From G963663365 sp963663365 (GTDB taxonomy: Bacteria; Hinthialibacterota; Hinthialibacteria; Hinthialibacterales; G963663365), in contig CAXXIH010000008.1 in NCBI GenBank assembly GCA_963663365.2, positions 744,001 through 808,000 on the forward strand: a stretch of DNA of 64,000 nucleotides. The letters run 5' to 3'. A program made the translations under genes and the position numbers. Below are positions 46,449-54,168 of this stretch, piece by piece. How positions within the stretch are numbered: position 1 is the first letter of the stretch; every line of letters begins with the position of its first letter. The notes under the pieces were generated by a model. It ran no database searches, was not told where the DNA came from, and worked only from the letters and a program-made list of their open reading frames with translations.

Positions 46449-46783
46449 CCTACCTGCACTCGTTGAACAAATACGGAAGGTCCAGCACAAGCAACATACA
46501 CAGCTACAAGTGCCATTGAATGCCAGGTTGTGCCAAAGTGTTGTATCAAGCCGCAAACCCTATTTTCGACGTTTAGAAATCATCCATAAAACGCTCGTTA
46601 AGCCGCCTCTCGTCGCTTGTGAGCGACTTTCTCGTGGGATGAGTACAAAGGCGCCTTGAATTCAAATCAAGGCCGTTGTAACGCCTTTATGAGGCCGATT
46701 TTGATACAGTTCTCTTGAAAAATTAAAAATGGCATTATCTGGCACAGATTCCAGGATAGATTACTGACATCTGCAATCTGGTT
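46449..46783. other. Gene-free stretch with nested hairpins
   Basis: No convincing gene. GTCGCT-TGTG-AGCGAC lies near 46610. AAAGGCG (46647-46653) pairs with CGCCTTT (46682-46688) and encloses CCTTGA/TCAAGG (46654-46672). It may be a terminator region for the converging genes or recombinase-related DNA. Confidence 0.5.
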
Positions 46784-47470
46784 TTATGACTTGGGACGGC
46801 GTTCAGTGCGCTTTAAGAGTTGATATACCTGTGTGGCACTCCATCGGGTGGTGGCATTGCGCCGACCGGAAGTTTTTATGCCACGCGCCGTCAGTTCTTC
46901 AGCAATTCCCGCGTACGTCTCAATCCCGCCGGTTCGAATATCCTTGATGTGCGGCATGACTTCTTGAAGATGCAAATCCGCTTTTTTGTGCACCCCCTTC
47001 ACAGCCTTGCGCCGCGCATCTTCCAGACGCGGATTGCCCAATCTGACACCTCTGACTTTTGCGGCCTGCAACGCAGCGCGAGTTCGGTCAGAGATGCACT
47101 GCCGTTCATGTTCGGCCACCGCCGCAAGAATGTGGATGGTAAGCCGGTTAGCATTGGGCATATCGGCGGCGACAAATTCAACGTCAGATTCCATAAGGTT
47201 CGAAATAAACGCGACGTTCCTGGCGAGCCGGTCCATCTTGGCAATAATCAGCTTGGCTTTGTGCTTTCGACACGCCTCAATAGCGGCCTGCAACTGTGGC
47301 CGGTTCTCATGCCGTTTTCCGCTTTCCACTTCGACAAACTCTGCTACGAGCTCGCATCCATCATCTTTGAGAATGTCTTCAACGGCCTGTTGCTGCGCTT
47401 CCATCCCCAGCCCAGAGCGGCCTTGCCGGGCCGTACTCACTCTTATGTAGCTGACGAATTTGCCCTTCAT
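46784..47470 (-). CDS. Serine recombinase (resolvase/invertase family)
   Basis: 228 residues; GGGAGA lies 8 bases before ATG 47470. The catalytic Ser is in YIRVSTARQGRSG, with conserved 'IIAKMDRLARNVAFIS' and 'AVAEHERQCISDRTRAALQA'. A C-terminal HTH (TYAGIAEELTARGIKTS, TRWSATQVYQLLKR) binds DNA. Size fits a small resolvase or invertase rather than a large integrase. A 12-bp dyad lies directly upstream. It may mobilise or rearrange the right part of the island. Confidence 0.93.
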   Translation of the reverse strand: MKGKFVSYIRVSTARQGRSGLGMEAQQQAVEDILKDDGCELVAEFVEVESGKRHENRPQLQAAIEACRKHKAKLIIAKMDRLARNVAFISNLMESDVEFVAADMPNANRLTIHILAAVAEHERQCISDRTRAALQAAKVRGVRLGNPRLEDARRKAVKGVHKKADLHLQEVMPHIKDIRTGGIETYAGIAEELTARGIKTSGRRNATTRWSATQVYQLLKRTERRPKS

Positions 47471-47490
47471 GGTAAGGATCTCCCGGTGTC

Positions 47491-47524
47491 ATTATAAATC
47501 TATACCCTGGTTTAGATTTATAAT
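47491..47524. promoter_or_regulatory. 12-bp inverted repeat upstream of the serine recombinase
   Basis: ATTATAAATCTA (47491-47502) and TAGATTTATAAT (47513-47524) are exact reverse complements with a 10-base spacer (TACCCTGGTT), starting 21 bases before the recombinase ATG. Likely a recombinase binding (res-like) or operator site. Confidence 0.65.
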
Positions 47525-47653
47525 AAACAGAGAATTTCCTGAAGGTCAAGCACCAATGGGGTGGGTTTTGGGATGGTCGTGTGATCTTCCAATACGTCTA
47601 CAAGGTGGTTACATACGTCAATGTACTTTCAAGAATCCAACTTGAGTGCGGTC

Positions 47654-48415
47654 TTATTCGCCAGTGTTTCGCTCGGGGGGATTGATAGAACGCGGGCTTT
47701 TCGAGTAGCGGGGCCGACCGTTCCCATTGCCTGATTGACCGTTTCCGCCGCTTGCCGACCGTGGTTCCGGGCTGCTCGACCGCATGTGAGACTTATCCGT
47801 ATGATACTCACCGGCGGCCAACTTCCGGTTATGCTCTTCCGCCCGTGCAGCCGCAGCCTCGATCCGCTCAACACGGTGGGTAACGACGGATTCAATCTGC
47901 TCTCGGTGCATTCCGAGCAACTTCGCTGCGTGTTCCAGCGCCCTGGTTTTGCTGGCAAACTTCAAATAGCACGAACCATCCTCGTTGACCTTGATCCCTT
48001 CAACGGCCATCCAAAGTTCCCTCGGGACATCCTCGAAGCGTTTCGGGACCATCCGTGCCCGGCCATGCTTGTCGAAGATCAAGTCGGTGAAGTCTGGCGG
48101 GCAAGCGTTCAGCTGCGCCCGGAGCCGCGACATTACGCCGCCCTGGTTGATATTCAACTCTTCCGCGACGCGCTTCGCCCGTGCCTTGGTGAACTCCCCT
48201 ATTTTTTCCTGAATCCTAGCATTTCCTAGCAGTCTTTGGGCTTGTACGCTGGCAGCCTTACTCGTCGATACATTGTAGCCAGCAGCCATAACCGAGCGTG
48301 TTCCGTTGCCGGTCGCCGCGTAGTACTGCGCGAAGAGTTGTTGCTTTTCGGATAGACCCCGCTTCGCCGCTGGCTTCATCTTCGCCCTGCTTTTCATCTT
48401 CGTTGTTCTTCCCAT
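47654..48415 (-). CDS. Phage terminase small subunit
   Basis: 253 residues. 'LSEKQQLFAQYYAATGNGTR' then SVMAAGYNVSTSKAASVQAQ and LLGNARIQEKIGEF is the N-terminal DNA-binding domain of Terminase_2. The later 'FASKTRALEHAAKLLGMHRE' is the usual C-terminal helix. The tail after about 195 is low complexity (Ser/Gly/Asn/Pro). TerS selects DNA for packaging; no large subunit is nearby, as in phage satellites that redirect a helper's packaging. On the same strand as the recombinase, 180 bp upstream of it. Confidence 0.88.
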   Translation of the reverse strand: MGRTTKMKSRAKMKPAAKRGLSEKQQLFAQYYAATGNGTRSVMAAGYNVSTSKAASVQAQRLLGNARIQEKIGEFTKARAKRVAEELNINQGGVMSRLRAQLNACPPDFTDLIFDKHGRARMVPKRFEDVPRELWMAVEGIKVNEDGSCYLKFASKTRALEHAAKLLGMHREQIESVVTHRVERIEAAAARAEEHNRKLAAGEYHTDKSHMRSSSPEPRSASGGNGQSGNGNGRPRYSKSPRSINPPERNTGE

Positions 48416-48815
48416 GATGCCTTCCTCCTAGCACTATATCGTCAGCACTACAGCATGACTCGGAACCTAAAGTCAAACGCTCCTGCATCATGGAAGTAAG
48501 TCTCAGCCCAAACAGGAGTCTTCATATTCCGTTACGGTTCCTCATCCGATTATTTTAACGCTACCCCACCCTGCTTAGCTACGTCTGCCATAAATCGACT
48601 TTCGATGTCAAGTTATTTTTGATCATTGATCGGAACATTCTTTAGGTTCCACACCCTTGCAGAAAATGCCCGCCAAGCCGGTGTCTGGCGGTGCTGAGCG
48701 TGTTTCTCGGCAAAAGAGTATCAGACTACCCCCAAACCATTTCGACGGCCTCACCACGCCCGTACACGATGGAATCCAACAGAGATTGGCTGAGGTTTCG
48801 AGCAATCGGGCCGAC
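48416..48815. other. Gene-free stretch
   Basis: Short open frames here have no recognisable domain and no ribosome site. Nothing supported is seen beyond a promoter region for the terminase gene. Confidence 0.5.
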
Positions 48816-49064
48816 TCATCCAGATTGATTCTCAACGGCGGCATTCACCATCGCAACGATTCCCGCTTTCACAGCGCCGGGCAACTTCGGCCAAGCGTCG
48901 AGAACGGTCTGCAGATCCTTATCCTTGGAAGGCTGATTTTCGACTTTTTTTTCGCTGGGTGTCCCCACCAGTGTCCCCACGCGCCGCTCGCTAGTGCTGC
49001 AAGTATCTGAGTTTATAACCTTTAGCCCATGTGCTGAATCGGGTTCGACTCCCGCCGCCTCCAC
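48816..49064 (-). CDS. Recombination-scar ORF with 'LPGAVKAGIVAMV' tail (left)
   Basis: 82 residues. The first eight, MEAAGVEP, are the reverse complement of a tRNA/tmRNA 3' end and not a natural start. The C-terminal 'AWPKLPGAVKAGIVAMVNAA' is a short helical module that, to my knowledge, recurs at the ends of integrases or next to tRNA genes in Planctomycetota-like genomes. Probably the residue of an integrated element and perhaps not translated. Confidence 0.4.
   Translation of the reverse strand: MEAAGVEPDSAHGLKVINSDTCSTSERRVGTLVGTPSEKKVENQPSKDKDLQTVLDAWPKLPGAVKAGIVAMVNAAVENQSG
49020..49064 (+). other. tmRNA/tRNA 3'-end fragment, probable attachment site
   Basis: CGGGTTCGACTCCCG at about 49044-49058 is a T arm and GCCTCCAC follows as the 3' acceptor half; this end (CGCCGCCTCCA) is typical of tmRNA. 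No 5' half is found upstream, so only the 3' end survives, which is what att sites of integrated elements look like. Confidence 0.6.
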
Positions 49065-49315
49065 TTTTCAATAACCATACAAATTCACAACACAACCAAT
49101 ACAAATCCACGCAAAACTCAACAAAATCAGACACGTACGTAGAGGGTGGTACTAGGCCATCTGAACAAAAGCGTGCATTCCCTGAACAGAACCATAACAA
49201 AAAATCGCACAAAAAGTGTGCGCTGAGCGTGCGATGCGGTTCTGATGATGAGGCAGAAGGTTCTAAAACGCCTCACTCCAGCGCCAACTCCCAAGATACA
49301 AAATCGGTCGCCCAG

Positions 49316-49444
49316 ATGCCTAAGAATGCAAACCAGGTGGGATTGCGGAGGGTGATCTCTGTCTGGGATTCGCTTCCCCAGGCTGTCCGGGCCGGGATAT
49401 TGGCAATGGTAGAAGCCGCCCTCGGGGAGGACACACAGAAATGA
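49316..49444 (+). CDS. Recombination-scar ORF with 'LPQAVRAGILAMV' tail (right)
   Basis: The frame is open from 49031 but its 5' part is the complement of the att fragment and low complexity; I place a possible start at ATG 49316 (MPKNANQVGLRRVISVWDSL). The C-terminal 'LPQAVRAGILAMVEAALGED' is homologous to the tail of the ORF at 48816, on the opposite strand. It may be a leftover of a second integration. Confidence 0.4.
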   Translation: MPKNANQVGLRRVISVWDSLPQAVRAGILAMVEAALGEDTQK

Positions 49445-49481
49445 AAATCAGAAAACTCAACATCTCATGGAGTAATGCATC

Positions 49482-49835
49482 ATGATTATCTACATCAATG
49501 AGAACTGGAGAATCGCGACGGATCCGAGCAATTGGATCATTCAGAAACGCAATGGTTGGTACAAAGATAAGAAATCAGGAGAGAAACTCCCCAAATGGGA
49601 TTCGATCCGGTTCCCGAGCACCCTACCCTCCGCTCTGAATCAACTCTTTGAACTTCGTGTCCGAGAGATCGAGAGCGATGTCCCGGAGGAGATTATCCGT
49701 CAGGGCAAGAAGATCGCCAGCGAGATTTCCCAGGCCTGCAAGTTCCTGGAGAAGTTCGGGAAGGAAGTACTGGCGGAAGGGCTCGGTGAAGGCGGTTACG
49801 GGCTCACGTCAGCAACTTTTGGAGACCAGAAGTAG
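49482..49835 (+). CDS. Hypothetical phage-type protein
   Basis: 117 residues, MIIYINENWRIATDPSNWII then QKRNGWYKDKKSGEKLP. The strand-loop-strand start followed by a helix (ALNQLFELRVREIESDVP) recalls short phage proteins of the DUF5405 kind. It ends in a helical part rich in Lys and Glu. It follows the scar ORF by 37 bp on the same strand. Function unknown. Confidence 0.6.
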   Translation: MIIYINENWRIATDPSNWIIQKRNGWYKDKKSGEKLPKWDSIRFPSTLPSALNQLFELRVREIESDVPEEIIRQGKKIASEISQACKFLEKFGKEVLAEGLGEGGYGLTSATFGDQK

Positions 49836-50071
49836 TTCTGAAGTCCGGGCACTTGTCGGGGCCATACGTAACCGCGAATGACCGGCGGCAAATGAAAAAG
49901 AGGAATCTGGGGCCCCATTGTATGCCAGAATCTTAACCAGACCCCCGGGGGTGTTTCCTCTGGGACTCCAAGTTAAGTCGTCCAAGGAGAGAGCACATTT
50001 TACGAGTGTCTATGAGTATTGTCTTTGTGGCAGCAGGTACTTGTTTGAGCGAGAAAATGTACAAGTCTTAA

Positions 50072-51547
50072 TCATAGAAACATTCTCACGCCCCGGATTA
50101 TACTATAGGGGAAGTAGGTCAGATGACGCATACCAGCGACGTTAGAAACGTGTTTGACGGCCTTTCTTACTTCCCCATAAAACTCATTCAAAACCACCTG
50201 CTCCGCTACCTCGCCTTCTTCTATGACCATTGCCAACCGGTGCAAAGCGTACAATCCCAATATGAACGATAGTATGAATAGAAAATCCAAGCCTCTCAGA
50301 CTGACGGCGGGAAGGATAAAATCCGATGTGGGTGACAACCAGCGCAAGGTGAGACTGAGTTCCCTATCAGCAAACCAATCCGCGCTAATCCCGGCGAGAA
50401 TCGGCGCCACTGTCGCTGCAATTCCCGAAACCAGGGCGTTTGTTGCCAGATAAGCCGTTGCCGCGCCTTTCGGGGCCGCCTTGAGCGCGATATTGCCGGC
50501 GCATAGTGTTACGCCGGCCGTGGAAATGCCCGCCAGGATATGGATGATTACAAGAAGCGGGAATGTAAGAAAATAGGATTCCGGCATTGTTGTGAATGGC
50601 CAGATCAAGATGCTGAGGATAAACATGGGTCCAGACGCGGCTAGCACGGATTTGTTACTGAAACGGTCCGCCAGTTTTCCCCAAAGACGTAAAAACGCGA
50701 CATTGACGAGTTGGCTTAGGACAGACAAGCCGAGGATTACGGTCATGCTTTGATTGAGCCGTGTTAGCATGTAAACGGCAAAAAAAGGTCCTGCCAGATT
50801 CACTGCAAAGTTCCAAGAACCCAGGAATGCAAGCAACTGCCTAAAGTTGTGGTTGTGAAACGGGGCGGCCAGCAGCTTCAGTAGACTCTCACCGGATGCC
50901 GGCGCCATTTTGGGTTCAGGGATACGTGAAAGGAAAAATGCTCCTAAAAGGCCTGCCGCACCGCCAATCAGAAAAATAATCGTATAGGCGCCGGTCTCCG
51001 CTCCCATATATTTCTTGTACAAATCAACGCCCGCCCCTGCGCCCAAACTCAAGACAGCCCCTACGGCGATTGAAACGGCCATGCGCTTCGCAAAATAACT
51101 ACCCATAATATTTTCAGGGATAAAATCGCGCATCCAGGAATTGAAAGCGCAACCGCTAATCGCTCCCAATCCGAAGTATATGAAGAGCGCTGCCAAAAAT
51201 AGGGGGATTTGTAATTCTGTGGGAAAGAACCAGGGCAACAACGCGATCAGTATCCAAAACAGACGGCCAGCGAAACTGCTAAGAACCACCAAAGCCTTCC
51301 GGTGTCTTGTTTTATTAACAAGTGCGATTGCGGGAATCTGGAGAATCTGTGTAAGCGGCCCGATGGCGGCCAGAAGACCGATCACCACATTGGAGGCCCC
51401 CATAAGCAATGCGAAGGCGATTAAAAAGGCCCCGCCATTCAAAACTCCCATCACCTGCGAACAAACACCGTCGATCATCAGCGAATGGAGTCCACGCGCC
51501 GTCTGAACTTCATCAATGTGTTCTTGCGGTTTGATTCTGCCAAACAT
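50072..51547 (-). CDS. MFS transporter
   Basis: 491 residues with about 12 hydrophobic segments, such as 'VMGVLNGGAFLIAFALLMGA', 'LFLAALFIYFGLGAISGCAF' and 'YTIIFLIGGAAGLLGAFFLS'. The linker between halves (SRIPEPKMAPASGESLLKLL) follows TM6, as in the major facilitator superfamily. GGGGG lies upstream of ATG 51547. The substrate cannot be told from the sequence. The long C-terminal tail (about 40 residues) is cytoplasmic. Monocistronic; the gap 51548-51817 shows no gene. Confidence 0.85.
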   Translation of the reverse strand: MFGRIKPQEHIDEVQTARGLHSLMIDGVCSQVMGVLNGGAFLIAFALLMGASNVVIGLLAAIGPLTQILQIPAIALVNKTRHRKALVVLSSFAGRLFWILIALLPWFFPTELQIPLFLAALFIYFGLGAISGCAFNSWMRDFIPENIMGSYFAKRMAVSIAVGAVLSLGAGAGVDLYKKYMGAETGAYTIIFLIGGAAGLLGAFFLSRIPEPKMAPASGESLLKLLAAPFHNHNFRQLLAFLGSWNFAVNLAGPFFAVYMLTRLNQSMTVILGLSVLSQLVNVAFLRLWGKLADRFSNKSVLAASGPMFILSILIWPFTTMPESYFLTFPLLVIIHILAGISTAGVTLCAGNIALKAAPKGAATAYLATNALVSGIAATVAPILAGISADWFADRELSLTLRWLSPTSDFILPAVSLRGLDFLFILSFILGLYALHRLAMVIEEGEVAEQVVLNEFYGEVRKAVKHVSNVAGMRHLTYFPYSIIRGVRMFL

Positions 51548-51817
51548 TAATATATCCCCCGTCTAATTTTGCGTTACGACAAATGGCCCAAGAGTTCTTG
51601 GAAGGTTCAGCTCTTCCAATGGTTCTGAAAGGAATAGACAGAAAAATCAAATCCTCTATGACATCGTCTGAGAGTGCGCCTAAGTTAACGAATACTCACT
51701 TTTGCTGAAATACTGCTTCTATATAAGAATGCCTGTTTTTGTTTTAAGTTTACATATCGTTATACGCAGTAACCGGCCAGACTATTGTTTCACTTCAATT
51801 GATTAGGTTTTAACGTC

Positions 51818-52972
51818 ATGAATTCGCTACGCGCCGCTCATCCAATGTCCAAATACGAGACCATTGCAAATTTTCTTGGCGTCTTTGTGGTTTACGGTTC
51901 AGTTGTTTTCCTATCGTCCCTGTTTACGTTTGAACCTTCCAGCACCCCCTTATTCTGGCCTGCCAATGCATTGGCCTTAGGGATCATGCTCTATTCAACG
52001 CACCAACGGGCCATGATCTATCTTGCGGCTTCATTTTTGAGTTACTATGTCTATTTGGTCTGTTATGATTCTTTTGGCTTTGGTCCCTCGTTTCTTTTGG
52101 CGGGCGCGAACGCGATTGAAATTGCCGCAGGATATTTTCTCGTACGCCGCTTTGTCTCACATCCGCTCGAATTCAACCGTCTGCAAAGTACCGTTGAAAT
52201 CATCGTCTTCGGCGTGATTTTTACTTCCATTGTGGGAGCGTTTGCAGGGACACTTTTGATGTATTCGGTATGGGAAGCGCCAACTTTGATCAATTGGTCG
52301 ATTTGGTTTGGGACGGCCGCTATCGGCTACTTGATTGTGTTGCCGATCATAATTTCTTGGTTTTCTCCCGCCAATCGAAAGTACGCCTTTTTTGAAATAG
52401 CCGAGATGCTTTTAATTCTGGTTCTTCTGCTTCTCGGTTCAATCTTTATTTTTGGCGCTGATAAGAGTCAATTACGAATTTATCCTTACATAGCATTTCC
52501 TGTTCTGCTGTGGTCCGGTATAAGATTCGATTTGCGAGTCACATCCATCGCTTTTCTCATTTTTTTCTTCGGCTCGGCCGTCCAGAGCACACAAGGCTTG
52601 GGGCCGTTCGCCATGGGTGAGTTTTACCGTGAAATTCTGTTGGTGCGGTTTCATCTCTATTGTGGGATAACCATGATCACGGTTCTTATCGTGTCGGCGC
52701 TGGTCACGGAACGGAAAGCCTTAACGCACAACCTGCAGAACGCTCTAAGTCAAATCAAAACATTGAGCGGCTTTATCCCGATCTGTTCGTATTGCAAAAA
52801 GATTCGAGACGATGCGGGATTTTGGAACTCACTCGAAAACTACATTCATAAACATTCGGATGCGCAATTATCGCATGGGATTTGTCCGGATTGCGCCCAA
52901 AAGCATTATGGCGATCTTGTCTCAGAAATTGATAAAGCGGAAGATCATGACAAGAAGTTGGGACTGACGTAA
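51818..52972 (+). CDS. MASE1-domain membrane sensor with Cys-rich tail
   Basis: 384 residues. Eight or so membrane helices (residues 15-300) match MASE1 (SSTPLFWPANALALGIMLYS, 'LLAGANAIEIAAGYFLVRRF'), a sensory module usually attached to kinases or GGDEF domains. Here no kinase follows. After a short coiled coil (HNLQNALSQIKTLSGF) comes 'IPICSYCKKIRDDAGFWNSL' and HGICPDCAQKHYGDL, a CxxC/CxxC module common at the C-terminus of sensor proteins in Deltaproteobacteria and Planctomycetota. It may bind zinc or sense redox. An output partner would have to be separate. Confidence 0.8.
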   Translation: MNSLRAAHPMSKYETIANFLGVFVVYGSVVFLSSLFTFEPSSTPLFWPANALALGIMLYSTHQRAMIYLAASFLSYYVYLVCYDSFGFGPSFLLAGANAIEIAAGYFLVRRFVSHPLEFNRLQSTVEIIVFGVIFTSIVGAFAGTLLMYSVWEAPTLINWSIWFGTAAIGYLIVLPIIISWFSPANRKYAFFEIAEMLLILVLLLLGSIFIFGADKSQLRIYPYIAFPVLLWSGIRFDLRVTSIAFLIFFFGSAVQSTQGLGPFAMGEFYREILLVRFHLYCGITMITVLIVSALVTERKALTHNLQNALSQIKTLSGFIPICSYCKKIRDDAGFWNSLENYIHKHSDAQLSHGICPDCAQKHYGDLVSEIDKAEDHDKKLGLT

Positions 52973-53049
52973 AAAAAGGTTAATGGCATCTTTTCGAATT
53001 TTTCTTTGCTGAGAGTACAGATGAGTTCGTCTTTTGATACGATCATTAT

Positions 53050-53595
53050 TTAGAAATTTCCGGGTGGGAAACGGTAGTCGCCGTGAGGGCTACCGGCGAC
53101 ATCGGAGCAAATACCGCCTGCGCTTCGAAGGCCGTTACTAGGATCGTAGACCCCACCACTTGAAAGAGAAGGTCCGAAACTGACATTAAAACCTACAAGA
53201 CCTGGATATTTTTCAACTAACGAAATCGTCACATTTGAATCCGTGTATCCAGCATGTGGCTCCCAATGTACGGTACGCTTAAAATAGATTGCGGTTTTGT
53301 TGTCTTCTAAGCCTTTTTGGAATATATCCAGAGGCCACATCGTGAGATACGCTATGGGGCTTGTCAGCGGATTATGCTGCGTGGGCTTATGGGAATGGGC
53401 ATGGAATGTGTTAAAGTCACCGTAGTACATCATCATCGCCGTATGCAGCGTTTTGTGAGTTGCCTGCATATTGGCGACTTTCGCCCGGATTTGAGCATTC
53501 AAAAAGTTTGGGACGGCAATCGCGGCCAGGATGCCGATAATGGCGACAACGATCAGAAGTTCGATCAGTGTAAATGCAGATTGGCTGGGTTTCAT
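53050..53595 (-). CDS. Type II secretion/pilin-like protein (pseudopilin), loner
   Basis: 181 residues from ATG 53595 (MKPSQSAFTLIELLIVVAII); a start at 53607 adds four residues. Prepilin site S-A/F-TLIE and 'LAAIAVPNFLNAQIRAKVAN' are as in the pilin at 7052. The C-terminal domain (HPTQHNPLTSPIAYLTMWPL-like, 'GVYDPSNGLRSAGGICSDVA') has the 'DPSNGLRSxG' signature seen in loner pseudopilins of these bacteria; compare 'DASNGLMSIG' at 7052. Role: pseudopilus or surface protein. No secretion operon nearby. Confidence 0.85.
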   Translation of the reverse strand: MKPSQSAFTLIELLIVVAIIGILAAIAVPNFLNAQIRAKVANMQATHKTLHTAMMMYYGDFNTFHAHSHKPTQHNPLTSPIAYLTMWPLDIFQKGLEDNKTAIYFKRTVHWEPHAGYTDSNVTISLVEKYPGLVGFNVSFGPSLSSGGVYDPSNGLRSAGGICSDVAGSPHGDYRFPPGNF

Positions 53596-53645
53596 AGAGA
53601 TATACATCTACCGCCGAATTCTGGCGCCCAAAGAGCATCCGTGGC

Positions 53646-53846
53646 ATGAATTTACAGTTTGCCACCAAACAAGAAAATTGGAGCATTGCAGGTCTTCGTT
53701 CAAGAGGACATCTCCAATTCGAAGGTATCTATCTCAAAAAAGGCGACTTCCGACTTGACAAATGGTTACCCCACCGTGGTAAGCAAGGCGGCGCACGCTA
53801 TGTCATCTTGAAGAAGCGCCAGCAACAAGTGGACTCATCCGGTTAG
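53646..53846 (+). CDS. Short hypothetical ORF, doubtful
   Basis: 66 residues, basic (LKKGDFRLDKWLPHRGKQGG). No ribosome site, no family. It may be a fragment of a longer lost gene. Listed only because it fills a gap between divergent genes. Confidence 0.2.
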   Translation: MNLQFATKQENWSIAGLRSRGHLQFEGIYLKKGDFRLDKWLPHRGKQGGARYVILKKRQQQVDSSG

Positions 53847-54168
53847 CGGACAAAGTGTAAATTTCTGCACACTCTGTGCGTTGGTAGAATCTTGTCATCT
53901 AGTCATGCCGCTTTCTCCATATTATTGGCAAGGAATTCTCGATCTGCGGGCAATGTCTTGTTGCACTTCACCGGTGGTAATCGCTGTCAACGGGATTATG
54001 CGTAATAAAATTTTCAATTCTGCTAATTATATATTGTAATCCTTATACACTTGTAGCAGGATTGTTGTGGGGAAGTGACAAGGGAGTAATTCCGGGGATC
54101 GATAGAAGTATCAGGCTGACGATGCGTCGTCCGGTCAGTAGTGTATGTGTGCATTGTGGGGGTGCAGC
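53847..54168. other. Gene-free promoter region of the hybrid kinase
   Basis: About 320 bases upstream of the hybrid kinase. GTGT-AAATTTCTGC-ACAC near 53860 is the only dyad noticed. No gene is seen. Confidence 0.5.

Noticed and set aside
48623..48844. 73-codon minus-strand frame beside the scar ORF
   Set aside because: No ribosome site, no family-like segment, and it overlaps the better-supported tail ORF.
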